Assembly (NCBI RefSeq): GCF_000196115.1
Contig: NC_005027.1
Span: forward strand, 5,204,001 to 5,268,000
DNA from: Rhodopirellula baltica SH 1
GTDB lineage: Bacteria > Planctomycetota > Planctomycetia > Pirellulales > Pirellulaceae
Direction: 5' to 3'
Length of the DNA stretch: 64,000 bases
In this document: one piece after another, positions 7,334 through 16,508 of the stretch
How the letters are laid out: every line of letters starts with the position of its first letter
Numbering within the stretch: the first letter of the stretch is position 1
Translations under genes and position numbers: made by a program
The notes under the pieces: generated by a model
What the model was told of the DNA's origin: nothing
The model's database searches: none
The model's input: the letters and a program-made list of their open reading frames with translations, nothing else

Positions 7334-9163
7334 ATGAAACGCCTCCGCTTGCCCGTTCTAGCCGTCCTCTTTCTCGCGATCTCACCTGTCCAAGGGGGTG
7401 AGATCCAGATACCAGTCATCAAGGATGGCGAAGCGCAAGTCATCAAAGAACTGGAAGATTCGGACTACTGGATCCGTCACGATCTTTGGGTCGAAACCGA
7501 GTTCGATTTGGACGGCGATGGCAAGCTCGATCGGATGCACGTCAGTGTCACCCGGCCAACGCAAACCGACACGCAGTCGCTGAAGCTCCCTGTGATCTAC
7601 AACTCAAGTCCCTACTTCGCGGGAACAACGGGTGGTGATGAATCCTATTTCTGGGACGCCCGACAAGAACTCGGCGATGAGCCACCCAAACGATCCGCTG
7701 CTCCTGCGATTGAGCGTGAGGGCACGCGTCCGATCATCTCCAAACGACATGTCAAAGACTGGCTTCCGCGTGGGTTCGTCGTCGTTCATTCCAGTGCCCC
7801 AGGCACCGGTCTCTCGCAAGGTTGCCCAACGGTCGGTGACGATCCCGAAGCGTTGGCTCCCAAAGCCGTGATCGATTGGTTGTGCGGGCGCGCCAAAGGA
7901 TTCACGGAACCCTTCGGTGGTGAACCCGTGGAAGCGTATTGGTCGTCAGGCAAAGTCGGCATGACAGGGACCAGCTACAACGGAACGATCCCGTTGGCAG
8001 CCGCCACGACTGGCGTCGAGGGACTGGAAGTCATCATCCCCGTGGCTCCCAACACGTCTTACTACCACTACTACCGATCCAATGGATTGGTGCGCCATCC
8101 AGGCGGCTACCTCGGGGAAGACATCGACATCCTGTACGACTTCATTCACAGCGGTGGCGACGAAGAAACTCGAGCGTACTGCGATTGCCACATCCGTGAC
8201 GAACAGATGATGGCCAACCAAGACCGAGCCACAGGGGACTACAACGATTTCTGGTACTCGCGTGACTACTTGAACCGAGTCGACGGAGTGAAAGCGGCAG
8301 TGCTGATGGCGCACGCGTTCAATGATTGGAATGTCGTTCCTGAACACAGCATCCGTATTTACGAAGCGTTGAAAAAGAACGGTGTCGAAACCCAACTGTT
8401 CATGCACCAAGGCGGACACGGCGGGCCTCCACCAATCAGCATGATGAATCGGTGGTTCACTCACTATCTCTATGGCGAAGACAACGGCGTAGAAAAAGGT
8501 TCGAAGTCTTGGATTGTTCGCGAAAAAGATGAGCGGACCAAACCGACCGAGTACCCGCAATACCCGCACCCAGAAGCCAAAGACGTGGTGGTCTATCCGG
8601 TTCCTGGAGCTCCCCAACGCGGGCGTTTGCAAACAGCGCCCCTCACCGAACCCATCACGGAAACGTTGGTGGACAATTTTTCATTCGCTGGTGAAACGTT
8701 GGCACAAGCCGAATACACCGAACATCGCTTGATCTACACCACGCCGGAATTGAGCGAAGCAGTTCATCTGTCGGGAACCCCGCGAATCAAACTGCGACTT
8801 GCGTGTGATCGTCCCGCTGCCAACTTGAGCGTCTGGCTGGTCTCGCTGCCTTGGAACACACAGAAGAATTCCAAGATCACCGACAACATCATCACGCGAG
8901 GATGGGCCGACCCACAGAACATCGAGTCCATGCGTGAGAGCAAACCGTTGGTCCCGGGCCAGTTCTATGACATCGAGTTCGACCTGCAACCCGACGATCA
9001 AGTCATCGCCAAAGGGCAGCAAATCGGATTGATGGTCTTTTCCAGCGATCGCGACTACACGCTGCATCCCACCCCGGGCACCAAGCTCACGATCGATCTT
9101 CAGCATACTCAACTGAGTTTGCCCGTTGTCGGAGGAACGATTCCGTTGGAATCACAGGACTGA
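7334..9163 (+). CDS. Xaa-Pro dipeptidyl-peptidase (S15 family), secreted
   Basis: A 609-residue exported hydrolase. The signal peptide MKRLRLPVLAVLFLAISPVQGG is followed by an S15/CocE-type alpha/beta hydrolase: GMTGTSYNGTIPLAAA with the nucleophile Ser in GTSYNG, the Asp region AHAFNDWNV, and the His region FMHQGGHGGPP. The C-terminal beta-sandwich contains ETLAQAEYTEHRLIY and SGTPRIKLRLACDRPAANLS, the PepX C-terminal domain. The substitution SYNG for the esterase SYxG context and the overall length fit bacterial Xaa-Pro dipeptidyl-peptidases; a CocE-like acyl hydrolase is the alternative. The internal ATG at 7334 is chosen because it opens the signal peptide. The gene stands alone between the REP region and a convergent gene. 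Confidence 0.85.
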   Translation: MKRLRLPVLAVLFLAISPVQGGEIQIPVIKDGEAQVIKELEDSDYWIRHDLWVETEFDLDGDGKLDRMHVSVTRPTQTDTQSLKLPVIYNSSPYFAGTTGGDESYFWDARQELGDEPPKRSAAPAIEREGTRPIISKRHVKDWLPRGFVVVHSSAPGTGLSQGCPTVGDDPEALAPKAVIDWLCGRAKGFTEPFGGEPVEAYWSSGKVGMTGTSYNGTIPLAAATTGVEGLEVIIPVAPNTSYYHYYRSNGLVRHPGGYLGEDIDILYDFIHSGGDEETRAYCDCHIRDEQMMANQDRATGDYNDFWYSRDYLNRVDGVKAAVLMAHAFNDWNVVPEHSIRIYEALKKNGVETQLFMHQGGHGGPPPISMMNRWFTHYLYGEDNGVEKGSKSWIVREKDERTKPTEYPQYPHPEAKDVVVYPVPGAPQRGRLQTAPLTEPITETLVDNFSFAGETLAQAEYTEHRLIYTTPELSEAVHLSGTPRIKLRLACDRPAANLSVWLVSLPWNTQKNSKITDNIITRGWADPQNIESMRESKPLVPGQFYDIEFDLQPDDQVIAKGQQIGLMVFSSDRDYTLHPTPGTKLTIDLQHTQLSLPVVGGTIPLESQD

Positions 9164-9214
9164 TCTGCGAGCTCGCTAAATGAAGAGGACTTTCTCGCGG
9201 AAGTCGTCTTGGTT

Positions 9215-10510
9215 TTAAAGCGACAAGCGAAGATCAAAGACCATTCGGGTATCGAACCAGTCGTCATCGGCGGCGGTGATGCCCGTCGCGAATCCGAATT
9301 CCCACAAACCCATGTCGTTCTCGGGTCCCAGTACAAAGCGGGCACCGGGGTAGAATTCGATCGCGGTTTCACCATCGATTGCCTGCAGCGTGCCTGCAGA
9401 ATCGTGGTAGCCGCCAAACAGAAACGACAACGTTCGCACTTCGAAGGTCGGCAAGAACGCGAACACATCGCTTTCCGCTGCGATCGTGCTGATTCCCCAA
9501 CCAGTGGTCAATACATCTCCAGCGACGCCAGCGGTCCCTTTGATGGGAGTCCAATATTTGACTTCGCCAAAGACGTAAGTTTCTGGACGAAGGCAGCGTC
9601 GTCCGAGCAAACCAAATTCCAACGATGTGTGCCCGGTCCCCAGGCCTCGGTCGGCAGGTCCGCTGGCCAAATAGGTTCGAAAGATCGTGGCAACCTTCGT
9701 CCGGTCACCATCAACCAAGAGGGCTTGGGCCCCCAGAACAATGTCGCCGAAACCAGTCGTGTTGCCGTTCACCTCCGGGTCCACCGACCGCATCGTGTAC
9801 TGAGTCAACGCCATCAACCGCTCCGTCCCCGCAGCGAGTCGAAAGATCAGGTCTTGCGAGTTCACGCCCGATTCGTTGTCTGGCGGATCACCCCAGTAGT
9901 ATTCCGCTCGATCCGGGGTACGCAGCCCATGGTCGACTTGGTATCGAATGCCCACGTGTGCCGGAACGATGGCGGTGTCCAGCACGTTGGGAGCAAACAT
10001 CACTCGTTCGTAGCCGATACCACGATCGCGCGAGCGGTTTTGACGAAAGTGAGCTCCTGGACTGAGACGCTCCAACGCTTCGTGGATGTTTGGAAACGAG
10101 AGATCCTGCCAAGGCGTCCACTGGCTGGAAACCAATTCCCGGCATTGATTGCAACCGCAGCCCACATCGCAACCCGACTCGCATTGGCAAGTCGACTGAC
10201 AACCACAACTGGAGCCAACGGGGTTGCCACCACCAATCGCCAACCAGTCCGCGGATTCGCCGACAATGGGCTCGGGATAGATGCTCGGTGAGCCAATCGA
10301 AATCGATTCTATTTCGCCAGGATGGGCGGGAAGCGGTTCGAATAGCGGTGCTTCGATCAAACCTTCCGCGTGCAGCGGTGCATCCGAGAGCGAGTCATGG
10401 CGCAGCAGCGGAGCACCGAGGTCGTTCCACACCACCGGATCTTGAGCCGAGAGCGGAAACGCCAACAGGGCGTGCGAAAGCAGCAAAGCAATGTGGACGG
10501 GTTTGATCAC
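9215..10510 (-). CDS. Predicted outer-membrane beta-barrel protein with Cys-rich segment
   Basis: A 431-residue protein that I cannot assign to a named function. A signal peptide is visible (IKPVHIALLLSHALLAFPLS, cut after AQ). About 100 residues on is a dense cysteine cluster (SCGCQSTCQCESGCD, then VGCGCNQC: nine Cys in about 23 residues). The C-terminal 280 residues alternate polar and hydrophobic residues with many Gly/Tyr/Phe (TTGFGDIVLGAQALL, TSLEFGLLGRRCL, WEFGFATGITA) and end in FDLRLSL, as in beta-barrel transporter-like proteins of planctomycetes. The reading frame is open to a TTG at 10672, but the GTG at 10508-10510 directly opens the signal peptide. It is divergent from the T6SS operon across 226 bases. 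Confidence 0.65.
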   Translation of the reverse strand: MIKPVHIALLLSHALLAFPLSAQDPVVWNDLGAPLLRHDSLSDAPLHAEGLIEAPLFEPLPAHPGEIESISIGSPSIYPEPIVGESADWLAIGGGNPVGSSCGCQSTCQCESGCDVGCGCNQCRELVSSQWTPWQDLSFPNIHEALERLSPGAHFRQNRSRDRGIGYERVMFAPNVLDTAIVPAHVGIRYQVDHGLRTPDRAEYYWGDPPDNESGVNSQDLIFRLAAGTERLMALTQYTMRSVDPEVNGNTTGFGDIVLGAQALLVDGDRTKVATIFRTYLASGPADRGLGTGHTSLEFGLLGRRCLRPETYVFGEVKYWTPIKGTAGVAGDVLTTGWGISTIAAESDVFAFLPTFEVRTLSFLFGGYHDSAGTLQAIDGETAIEFYPGARFVLGPENDMGLWEFGFATGITAADDDWFDTRMVFDLRLSL

Positions 10511-10736
10511 ACTTCGTCGCGGGGCCTGGATGATGCGGCAGTTCACTTCGCGAGTCAAAGTGAAGTCACGACAACCGTGAAAGCATGTCGTGAAACTAAG
10601 AGTGGCTGTCTGTATCGGTAATATCGTCTGGAAGTGTGCACGTGAATTAGCTAATCTCCGGCCACATACCAAGATTGGGGCTTGCTAGAGTCAAATGGAT
10701 TTGACGGCACCCAGCCAACGTTCGGAAAGGAATCCG

Positions 10737-12233
10737 ATGCAGAATCTTGCGGTCCATTGGCACGAGGGACTGTTCCTCCGACCACACCATCTCCAGGCAT
10801 GGGATCGCCATTGGCAGGAAAGCCAAGCGGCGGCTTCGCGCTGGCAGAACCCCTACAGCTATGGACTGGCGAGCATCTCAATCAACGCCGATGCGCTCGC
10901 GTTGGGCTTTTTCCAACTCGACGGCGTCCGAGCCAAAATGCCTGAGGGCACGTTGGTGGAATTGGCTGTGGGAGAAACAACCGAACGAGTCGACCTGCGG
11001 GCTGGATTTGCCGTTTCCGGTGCCACTTCCTCGACTTCGGCAACACCGGACGCTGCTCACGAAACCATTCCGGTTGGCGGCGGCGACAGCGTCGACGTGT
11101 TCCTTGCCGTTCCTCGGTTGCAGCTTGGTGTTTCCAACGTGGCCGAAGGCGATCAAGCCGAAGGAGCCCGTTTTCGACAACTTCAAATTCATGTTCCTGA
11201 CGAAACCGATGGTGCCAGCGTTGAGCCCGTACTGTTTCGCCGCGTCAACGCCGTCCTCAAACTTTCGACCGAAGATCTGACCGGCTACGACGTCTTGCGG
11301 ATCGCCCGCGTTAAACGAGGCACGGTTGGCGGAGCGATCGCAGAATTGGATGAACGATACGTCCCACCGTTGATGGACTGTGCCGCATGGTCGCAAATGA
11401 GACAGCGATTTCTGCGGCCGATCCACGACATGATGATGCTCAAGATCGAACTGTTGTCGCAGCTCGTCAATGATCGCAGCGTTCGAATGGACGCCGAACA
11501 ACCCGGTGATCTTCAACGCATCTTGATGCTTCAAACGCTCAACCAAGCTGCCGCGGTTCTGGGTGTTCTGAATCAATCCAGCGGCGTCCATCCGTGGAAC
11601 GCTTACGTGGAACTCAGTCGTGTCGCCGGCGGATTGGATCTGTTTGGTGAAACACGATCTTTGCAGGCGATCGCCGCTTACGATCACGATGCAATCGGCC
11701 CGCTGTTCCAAGAATTGCGACGAAGAATTGAATCGCGAATCGCGTCGGTCGGCCAGAACGCCTACCAACAACGCTTCTTCATCGGAGCAGGTTTGGGCAT
11801 GCAGGTCAGCCTGGACCCGCAATGGTTGACAAGCGATTGGCAGTGCGTTTTGGGCGTGCGTCGTGGCAAACTCTCCGCCGCGGGACTCGACAAGCTGCTC
11901 TCGCCTGGTTTCCTCGATTGGAAAATGGGCAGTGCCCGACAAGTCGAAACGCTGTACAGCAAACGCGCGATGGGATTGGAACTGAAACCATTGCGAGAAG
12001 TCCCGCGAGTCTTGCCGTCTCAATCGGACTGGAGCTTCTTCGAAATCAGCGGCCGCGGTCCGGCCTGGACCGACGTGTTGGACACCGGCACGATCGCACT
12101 TCGAATTCGCGAGCAATTGATTGATGATCCGCAACAACTGGCGGGCAATCAAACCTTGAAGGTTCGCATGGACGCCCACACCGCATCACTGCAGTTCGCA
12201 ATTTTTGCGACCAAGCGATCGGATTCAGTGTGA
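10737..12233 (+). CDS. tssK: Type VI secretion baseplate subunit TssK
   Basis: A 498-residue protein beginning MQNLAVHWHEGLFLRPHHLQ, the hallmark N terminus of TssK (WHEGMFLxPQHxQ). TssK is the trimeric adaptor connecting the TssEFG baseplate wedges to the TssL/TssM membrane complex. Inner motifs such as VPRLQLGVSNVAEG and the C-terminal RVLPSQSDWSFFEISG fit the family. The internal ATG at 10737 is preferred over 10695 because GGAAAGGA precedes it and it matches family N termini. It opens the T6SS operon; its stop overlaps the next start (GTGATGA). Confidence 0.95.
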   Translation: MQNLAVHWHEGLFLRPHHLQAWDRHWQESQAAASRWQNPYSYGLASISINADALALGFFQLDGVRAKMPEGTLVELAVGETTERVDLRAGFAVSGATSSTSATPDAAHETIPVGGGDSVDVFLAVPRLQLGVSNVAEGDQAEGARFRQLQIHVPDETDGASVEPVLFRRVNAVLKLSTEDLTGYDVLRIARVKRGTVGGAIAELDERYVPPLMDCAAWSQMRQRFLRPIHDMMMLKIELLSQLVNDRSVRMDAEQPGDLQRILMLQTLNQAAAVLGVLNQSSGVHPWNAYVELSRVAGGLDLFGETRSLQAIAAYDHDAIGPLFQELRRRIESRIASVGQNAYQQRFFIGAGLGMQVSLDPQWLTSDWQCVLGVRRGKLSAAGLDKLLSPGFLDWKMGSARQVETLYSKRAMGLELKPLREVPRVLPSQSDWSFFEISGRGPAWTDVLDTGTIALRIREQLIDDPQQLAGNQTLKVRMDAHTASLQFAIFATKRSDSV

Positions 12234-12877
12234 TGAATGAATCACTCGAACAATTTGCCGACGACTACACCGAATGTGTGCTGGAACTGATCGACCGACT
12301 GCACGCCGACGAGCCCTTGGATCCCGTTGCCATTCACCAGTCCTTGTCGCAGCGTTTGACGGAGGCAAGGCAAAGTCATCATCACGATGATCGCTGGGAA
12401 GAGGCCATGTACGCGTTGGTCTCTCTGACCGACGAGTTGTTGCTGGAAATGCCATGGTCCGGTCGATCATGGTGGAACGATCACGTGTTGGAAGCCAGCC
12501 TGTTTGGTTCGCGTGATTGCAGCGAACGCTTCTATCAAATGGCCGCGGTCGCCAGTCGTGACTCTTCGACCGGCGTTTTGCGAGTCTTCCATGACTGCGT
12601 CCTGCTGGGATTCCGTGGTGTGTACTCGATTCCGGGATTGTCAGAAGCCACGACGAAAGAGCTGGGCATTCCGGCAACGTTGGAACTGTGGCTGGAAAAG
12701 ACACAGCATCAACTCAGCAGCGACGCTGCCGAGGTGGATATTCCGGCGCGTCTGCACCGATCCCTGAGCGGAGCGGCACCGAACACGACACGACGAAGCA
12801 TCGTTTGGTGGACGGTCGCGGCGGCAACAATGTTGATCGCCAACATCACGATGTACACGCTTTCGGCGGGAAAGTAA
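12233..12877 (+). CDS. tssL: Type VI secretion membrane protein TssL (DotU/IcmH family)
   Basis: A 214-residue protein with the DotU-like helical cytoplasmic domain. SLEQFADDYTECVLELIDRL lies at the N terminus, YALVSLTDELLLEMPWSGRSWW contains the conserved D-E-x-x-L pattern with bulky WW, and ASLFGSRDCSERFYQM follows. A single C-terminal membrane helix (SIVWWTVAAATMLIANITMY) anchors it, as expected for short TssL without a peptidoglycan-binding extension. In T6SS it anchors TssK and pairs with TssM in the inner membrane. It begins inside the tssK stop codon, which implies coupling. Confidence 0.88.
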   Translation: MNESLEQFADDYTECVLELIDRLHADEPLDPVAIHQSLSQRLTEARQSHHHDDRWEEAMYALVSLTDELLLEMPWSGRSWWNDHVLEASLFGSRDCSERFYQMAAVASRDSSTGVLRVFHDCVLLGFRGVYSIPGLSEATTKELGIPATLELWLEKTQHQLSSDAAEVDIPARLHRSLSGAAPNTTRRSIVWWTVAAATMLIANITMYTLSAGK

Positions 12878-12910
12878 TGCCAATCCCATACAACTCGACG
12901 AGAACGATCG

Positions 12911-14644
12911 ATGTCCGATGACGCGACGCCCAGTCTGAAAGATCGCCTGAAATCGCGACTGAACGTGTCGTTAGCAGCCATGGTTGCCGCGTTGGTGGGA
13001 GTCGGTCTGCTCGTCTTGGCCGCGGCAGCTTGGTTGGTTTACTCCATCGACCCAACGCGAATTGCCTGGGGCGACTACATGACGCTTCAGCGTGGTGTGT
13101 GGTTGCTGGTTCTTTGGGCACTTTCCTGCGTGGTCACTTATGTGACGGTACGCATTTGGATGGCCGACATGCCTCTCGGCGACGCTCGAGTTCGCGCCGG
13201 CTGGAAATCGGGCATGCAATTGCTGTCGCAGCATAGCGTGGGACTCAATCAAATCCCTTGCTTCTTGGTGTTGGGTTGTGAAACACGTCACCAACAAGAA
13301 GCGTGGCTCGGATCCGAAGGGGCTCCCGTCTCTCAATCGACGTCCGAAGGGTCCCCCGCGATCGACTGGCATTTGTCCAAAGATCGCTTGCTGATCTTTT
13401 GCCGAGACATTGGTGTGTATGGAACACTCTTGCGAAGCGGAACGTCGGACGAACACGCCGAGCAGCCAAAATCGATTCCCGACCATGTCGCCGAAGCATC
13501 CGCATTGACATCTGATGCAAACACCAGCGAGAAACCGGCAAGCGACAACGACGAATCATCCCCCGCTGATTCACCTGGCGATGACGCAGCAAACGAAAGT
13601 GCTGCTGAACCACTTGCCACCGGAGGAAACCCCGCGGCCGTTGCCGTGGCTCAGCCTCAAACTCAGACTGCAAAGGCACAAGCCACGTCGGTCACTCACG
13701 CCATGCAATCGCTCGAACGAGCCGATCGCTTGGTCCAGGACGCTCAATCCATCCGGCCGATGGCTCAGCCCACTCGCGCCATCCCTGATTCGCTGTCCTC
13801 CGTTCGCACCACGCAATCACAGCAAGAGTTGTCTGATCTTTGCGCACGACTGAGAGCCGAACGATTTCCACATGCCCCCATCAACGGCACGCTTGTGATG
13901 GTGGATTCGCGAATGATCGCCGAAAGCGGTTCTTCGCCTGGTGAATCCGGCCGAAAAATCGGACGAGCGATCCGTCGCGATCTCGATCAGATGCAATCCG
14001 AATTGGGAATCGCCAGCCCAGTCACGATGATGATCGCCGAGAACGACCATCCCGACGACTACAAGGAATTGCAACGACGTCTGCGGATGGTGGAACAACA
14101 ATCGTCCGTGGCGTTGGGCAAACCATTTGTCTCGGAAGAAATCCCCACGGGCGAAGCAATGAATCAATTGGCGAATGACACGATTCGAGAGATCGAAAAT
14201 CGTGTCAAGCAGGTTTTCCAAGTCCCTCGTTCGTTGACCCAACCTCAAAATCACCGCTTGGTTCGCGTTCTAATCCAATGTCGTCGTTGGCGATCCTCGC
14301 TGCGAAGCCTGATGGTCGAAAGCTGCGCAGCCAATCCGGTCGACATGTCGTCTTCGCATTCCGGAGGCGTTTCGGAAGTGAACGCACCGATCGTCAGCGG
14401 CCTGTTTGTCGCGTCACCAGGCGATCGTTCGTCCAAGAGTAACGGTTCGAAGGGATACTTCTTCGAGTCCGTCGTCGCACACATGATCGATCAACAAAAC
14501 CATCTGACTTGGACATCGGAAGAACGCCAAGCCTGGCGACGTCACCAACGATTCGCGACGTCTCTGATGGTGGTCACCGGAATCTTGATTGCACTGTTTC
14601 TCAGCCAGCTTTGGATGTTGCTGCGTCCCATCGTTTTGGCTTGA
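12911..14644 (+). CDS. tssM: Truncated TssM/IcmF-like T6SS membrane protein
   Basis: A 577-residue protein in the position of tssM. Two N-terminal membrane helices (about 18-47 and 57-85) are followed by an IcmF-like cytoplasmic region. IPCFLVLGCETRHQQEA occupies the place of the family's Walker A loop but lacks GxxGxGKT. LLIFCRDIGVYG matches the later 'DW...LLDTAGRY' strand. PINGTLVMVDSRMI and IASPVTMMIAENDHPDD match the GTPase-like core. A ~140-residue acidic low-complexity insert (about 175-300) interrupts it. A third membrane helix (TSLMVVTGILIALFLSQLWM) ends the protein. Family members have about 1,100-1,200 residues, with a periplasmic half that docks TssJ; here that half is absent and no tssJ is seen. 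Confidence 0.8.
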   Translation: MSDDATPSLKDRLKSRLNVSLAAMVAALVGVGLLVLAAAAWLVYSIDPTRIAWGDYMTLQRGVWLLVLWALSCVVTYVTVRIWMADMPLGDARVRAGWKSGMQLLSQHSVGLNQIPCFLVLGCETRHQQEAWLGSEGAPVSQSTSEGSPAIDWHLSKDRLLIFCRDIGVYGTLLRSGTSDEHAEQPKSIPDHVAEASALTSDANTSEKPASDNDESSPADSPGDDAANESAAEPLATGGNPAAVAVAQPQTQTAKAQATSVTHAMQSLERADRLVQDAQSIRPMAQPTRAIPDSLSSVRTTQSQQELSDLCARLRAERFPHAPINGTLVMVDSRMIAESGSSPGESGRKIGRAIRRDLDQMQSELGIASPVTMMIAENDHPDDYKELQRRLRMVEQQSSVALGKPFVSEEIPTGEAMNQLANDTIREIENRVKQVFQVPRSLTQPQNHRLVRVLIQCRRWRSSLRSLMVESCAANPVDMSSSHSGGVSEVNAPIVSGLFVASPGDRSSKSNGSKGYFFESVVAHMIDQQNHLTWTSEERQAWRRHQRFATSLMVVTGILIALFLSQLWMLLRPIVLA

Positions 14645-14794
14645 TTCCGCTTCGCGCGATTGGATCATTCCACGCATTTCTTGAAAAAGAGATCAAAGTG
14701 ACTCAGGGTTGAGAACCGAAAAGTCGATTCAATCGCTACAGGCAAAAATTCAGATAGTGATGAGTGTCCGCCAAACCAAGACCCGACATCGTTC

Positions 14795-15868
14795 ATGACC
14801 ATTGCCGACCTCTCAACGCTAACCGCCCCCGTGTCTCCGGACTCGCCTTCGGGCGTGAGTCTTGAGTACGACGCACGGTTTGTTGAGATGACCCGGTTGG
14901 CAGAAGGCACTCGAGAACAGCAGTACGGAAAGACCGTCATTGCGGCTCAACCACCGGATTGGCGAGCCATTCACCAACTAGCGATCGAGATGGCGAGCGA
15001 AACTCGCGATCTCCGGTTGGCGGTTCTCTTGGTCGAAAGCCTGACGCATCTGAAGGGTCTCGACGGTCTGACTGAGGCGATGACGCTTCTCCGCGATTGG
15101 GTTCGCGACCATTGGGACGACGTTCATCCACAACTGGATCCCGAAGACAACAACGATCCATTCATACGAATCAATGCCCTGGGTCGTCTTTGTGAGCCAG
15201 AGCGATTGCCATCGATGATCGGGCGGATGACGCTGGTCGAGTCGCTGCCTCATGTGGTGGTGACACTCAACGATGTGCGTCGATCGCGTGGCGAGTCCAA
15301 TGCGACCTCGTCCGCGGATTCTCCCACACCGATGGAAGTGGAAGCCGCCTTTTTGGCGATGCCCGTTGCCGAACTTCGACATCGCTACGAAATCTGCCAA
15401 CAAGCAGAAAACGCACTGCGAGAGACGGTGGACTTCCTGGAACAGCATCTGGGCACCGGGATTTGGGAAACCAAAGAATTATCATCCTGCCTTTCCGCGT
15501 GCGGCCAATTGTTCAAGACACATCTGCGACAGCGTTTGTCCGTTTCGGATGCCGCGGTCAAAGATGTCAGCGGCGATGAATGCGAGCCAGCCGCTTCTCA
15601 CGACACTTCCAATGAGTGGGACTCTGAAGACGTTGACGAGTCGATCGTCAGCCTCAGTCGCATTCGGGTTCAATCTCGCGAAGAAGCTGCCCAGGCACTC
15701 GACGCGGCGACGAGGTACTTCGAGTTGCATGAACCGTCCAGCCCCGTGCCGCTCTTGCTGCGTCGGGCTCGCCGGATGATCAACCAAGACTTCGTTGACA
15801 TCATTCGAGAACTTGCACCTGACGCACTCTCGCAAGCAATCAATTTAGCGGGTCAGTTTGAAGACTAA
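14795..15868 (+). CDS. tssA: Type VI secretion protein TssA (ImpA family)
   Basis: A 357-residue protein with the ImpA N-terminal domain: PVSPDSPSGVSLEYDARF, QPPDWRAIHQLAIEMA, TRDLRLAVLLVESLTHLKG, LLRDWVRDHWDDVHPQLDP, then the DPFIRINALGRLCEP motif. The C terminus (AAQALDAATRYFELHEPSSP, LLLRRARRMINQDFVDIIRE) is the short TssA type that caps or primes sheath assembly. A 150-base gap separates it from the tssM-like gene and holds no other ORF of note. Confidence 0.93.
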   Translation: MTIADLSTLTAPVSPDSPSGVSLEYDARFVEMTRLAEGTREQQYGKTVIAAQPPDWRAIHQLAIEMASETRDLRLAVLLVESLTHLKGLDGLTEAMTLLRDWVRDHWDDVHPQLDPEDNNDPFIRINALGRLCEPERLPSMIGRMTLVESLPHVVVTLNDVRRSRGESNATSSADSPTPMEVEAAFLAMPVAELRHRYEICQQAENALRETVDFLEQHLGTGIWETKELSSCLSACGQLFKTHLRQRLSVSDAAVKDVSGDECEPAASHDTSNEWDSEDVDESIVSLSRIRVQSREEAAQALDAATRYFELHEPSSPVPLLLRRARRMINQDFVDIIRELAPDALSQAINLAGQFED

Positions 15869-15936
15869 TGCCCCAGTCATCAAACCTGACCAATCACAAA
15901 TTCACCCTATCGCCGCTGTTCTGAAAAGGAAAGTTG

Positions 15937-16461
15937 ATGTCCGAAAGCAGCCAAAAATTCATTGCTCGTAACCGTCCACCTCGCGTTCAAATCGAATACG
16001 ACGTGGAAACTTACGGTTCCGAGAAAAAGGTTCAGCTTCCTTTCGTGATGGGAGTGCTTGCTGACTTGTCGGGCAATCCGTCCGAGCCACTCGAAGACGT
16101 CGCCGATCGGAAGTTCCTCGAAACCGACATCGACAATTTCGACGACCGTTTGAAATCGATGAAGCCACGCGCTGCGTTTCAGGTGGACAACACGCTGACC
16201 GGCGAAGGCAGCCTGAACATCGACTTGACCTTCGAATCCATGGACGACTTCACCCCCGGCCAAATTGCCAAACGTGTTGAACCACTCAACAAGTTGCTCA
16301 ACGCACGAACGCAATTGGCTCAGTTGGTGACCTACATGGACGGCAAAGCCGGCGCCGAGGAATTGGTGTCCCGATTGATCAATGATCCTGAACTGTTGAA
16401 AGAGCTCGCTGAAAAGCCGCTCGAAATTGACGAATCCGATTCGGCCGCAGAAGCCGCCTGA
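15937..16461 (+). CDS. tssB: Type VI contractile sheath small subunit TssB (VipA)
   Basis: A 174-residue sheath subunit. The N terminus contains RNRPPRVQIEYDVETYGSEK, and LPFVMGVLADLSGNP is the family's best-conserved segment. It continues RKFLETDIDNFDDRLKSM and ends with the helical pair NKLLNARTQLAQLVTYMDGK that engages TssC. The ATG at 15937 follows GGAAAG. tssB and tssC products interlock to form the contractile sheath around the Hcp tube. It sits 47 bases before tssC. Confidence 0.96.
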   Translation: MSESSQKFIARNRPPRVQIEYDVETYGSEKKVQLPFVMGVLADLSGNPSEPLEDVADRKFLETDIDNFDDRLKSMKPRAAFQVDNTLTGEGSLNIDLTFESMDDFTPGQIAKRVEPLNKLLNARTQLAQLVTYMDGKAGAEELVSRLINDPELLKELAEKPLEIDESDSAAEAA

Positions 16462-16508
16462 TCGAATCGTCACACCAACAACCACCACCAATCTCGAAGG
16501 ACTCAAGG

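Noticed and set aside
9209-10291. 360-residue plus-strand ORF
   Set aside because: Shadow opposite the predicted outer-membrane protein, which has a signal peptide and beta-barrel pattern.
10511-10736. Sigma-54 promoter before tssK
   Set aside because: No GG-N10-GC with the flanking consensus was found in the 226-base divergent region.
10878-12179. 433-residue minus-strand ORF
   Set aside because: Antisense shadow of tssK; composition is low-quality and tssK is well conserved.
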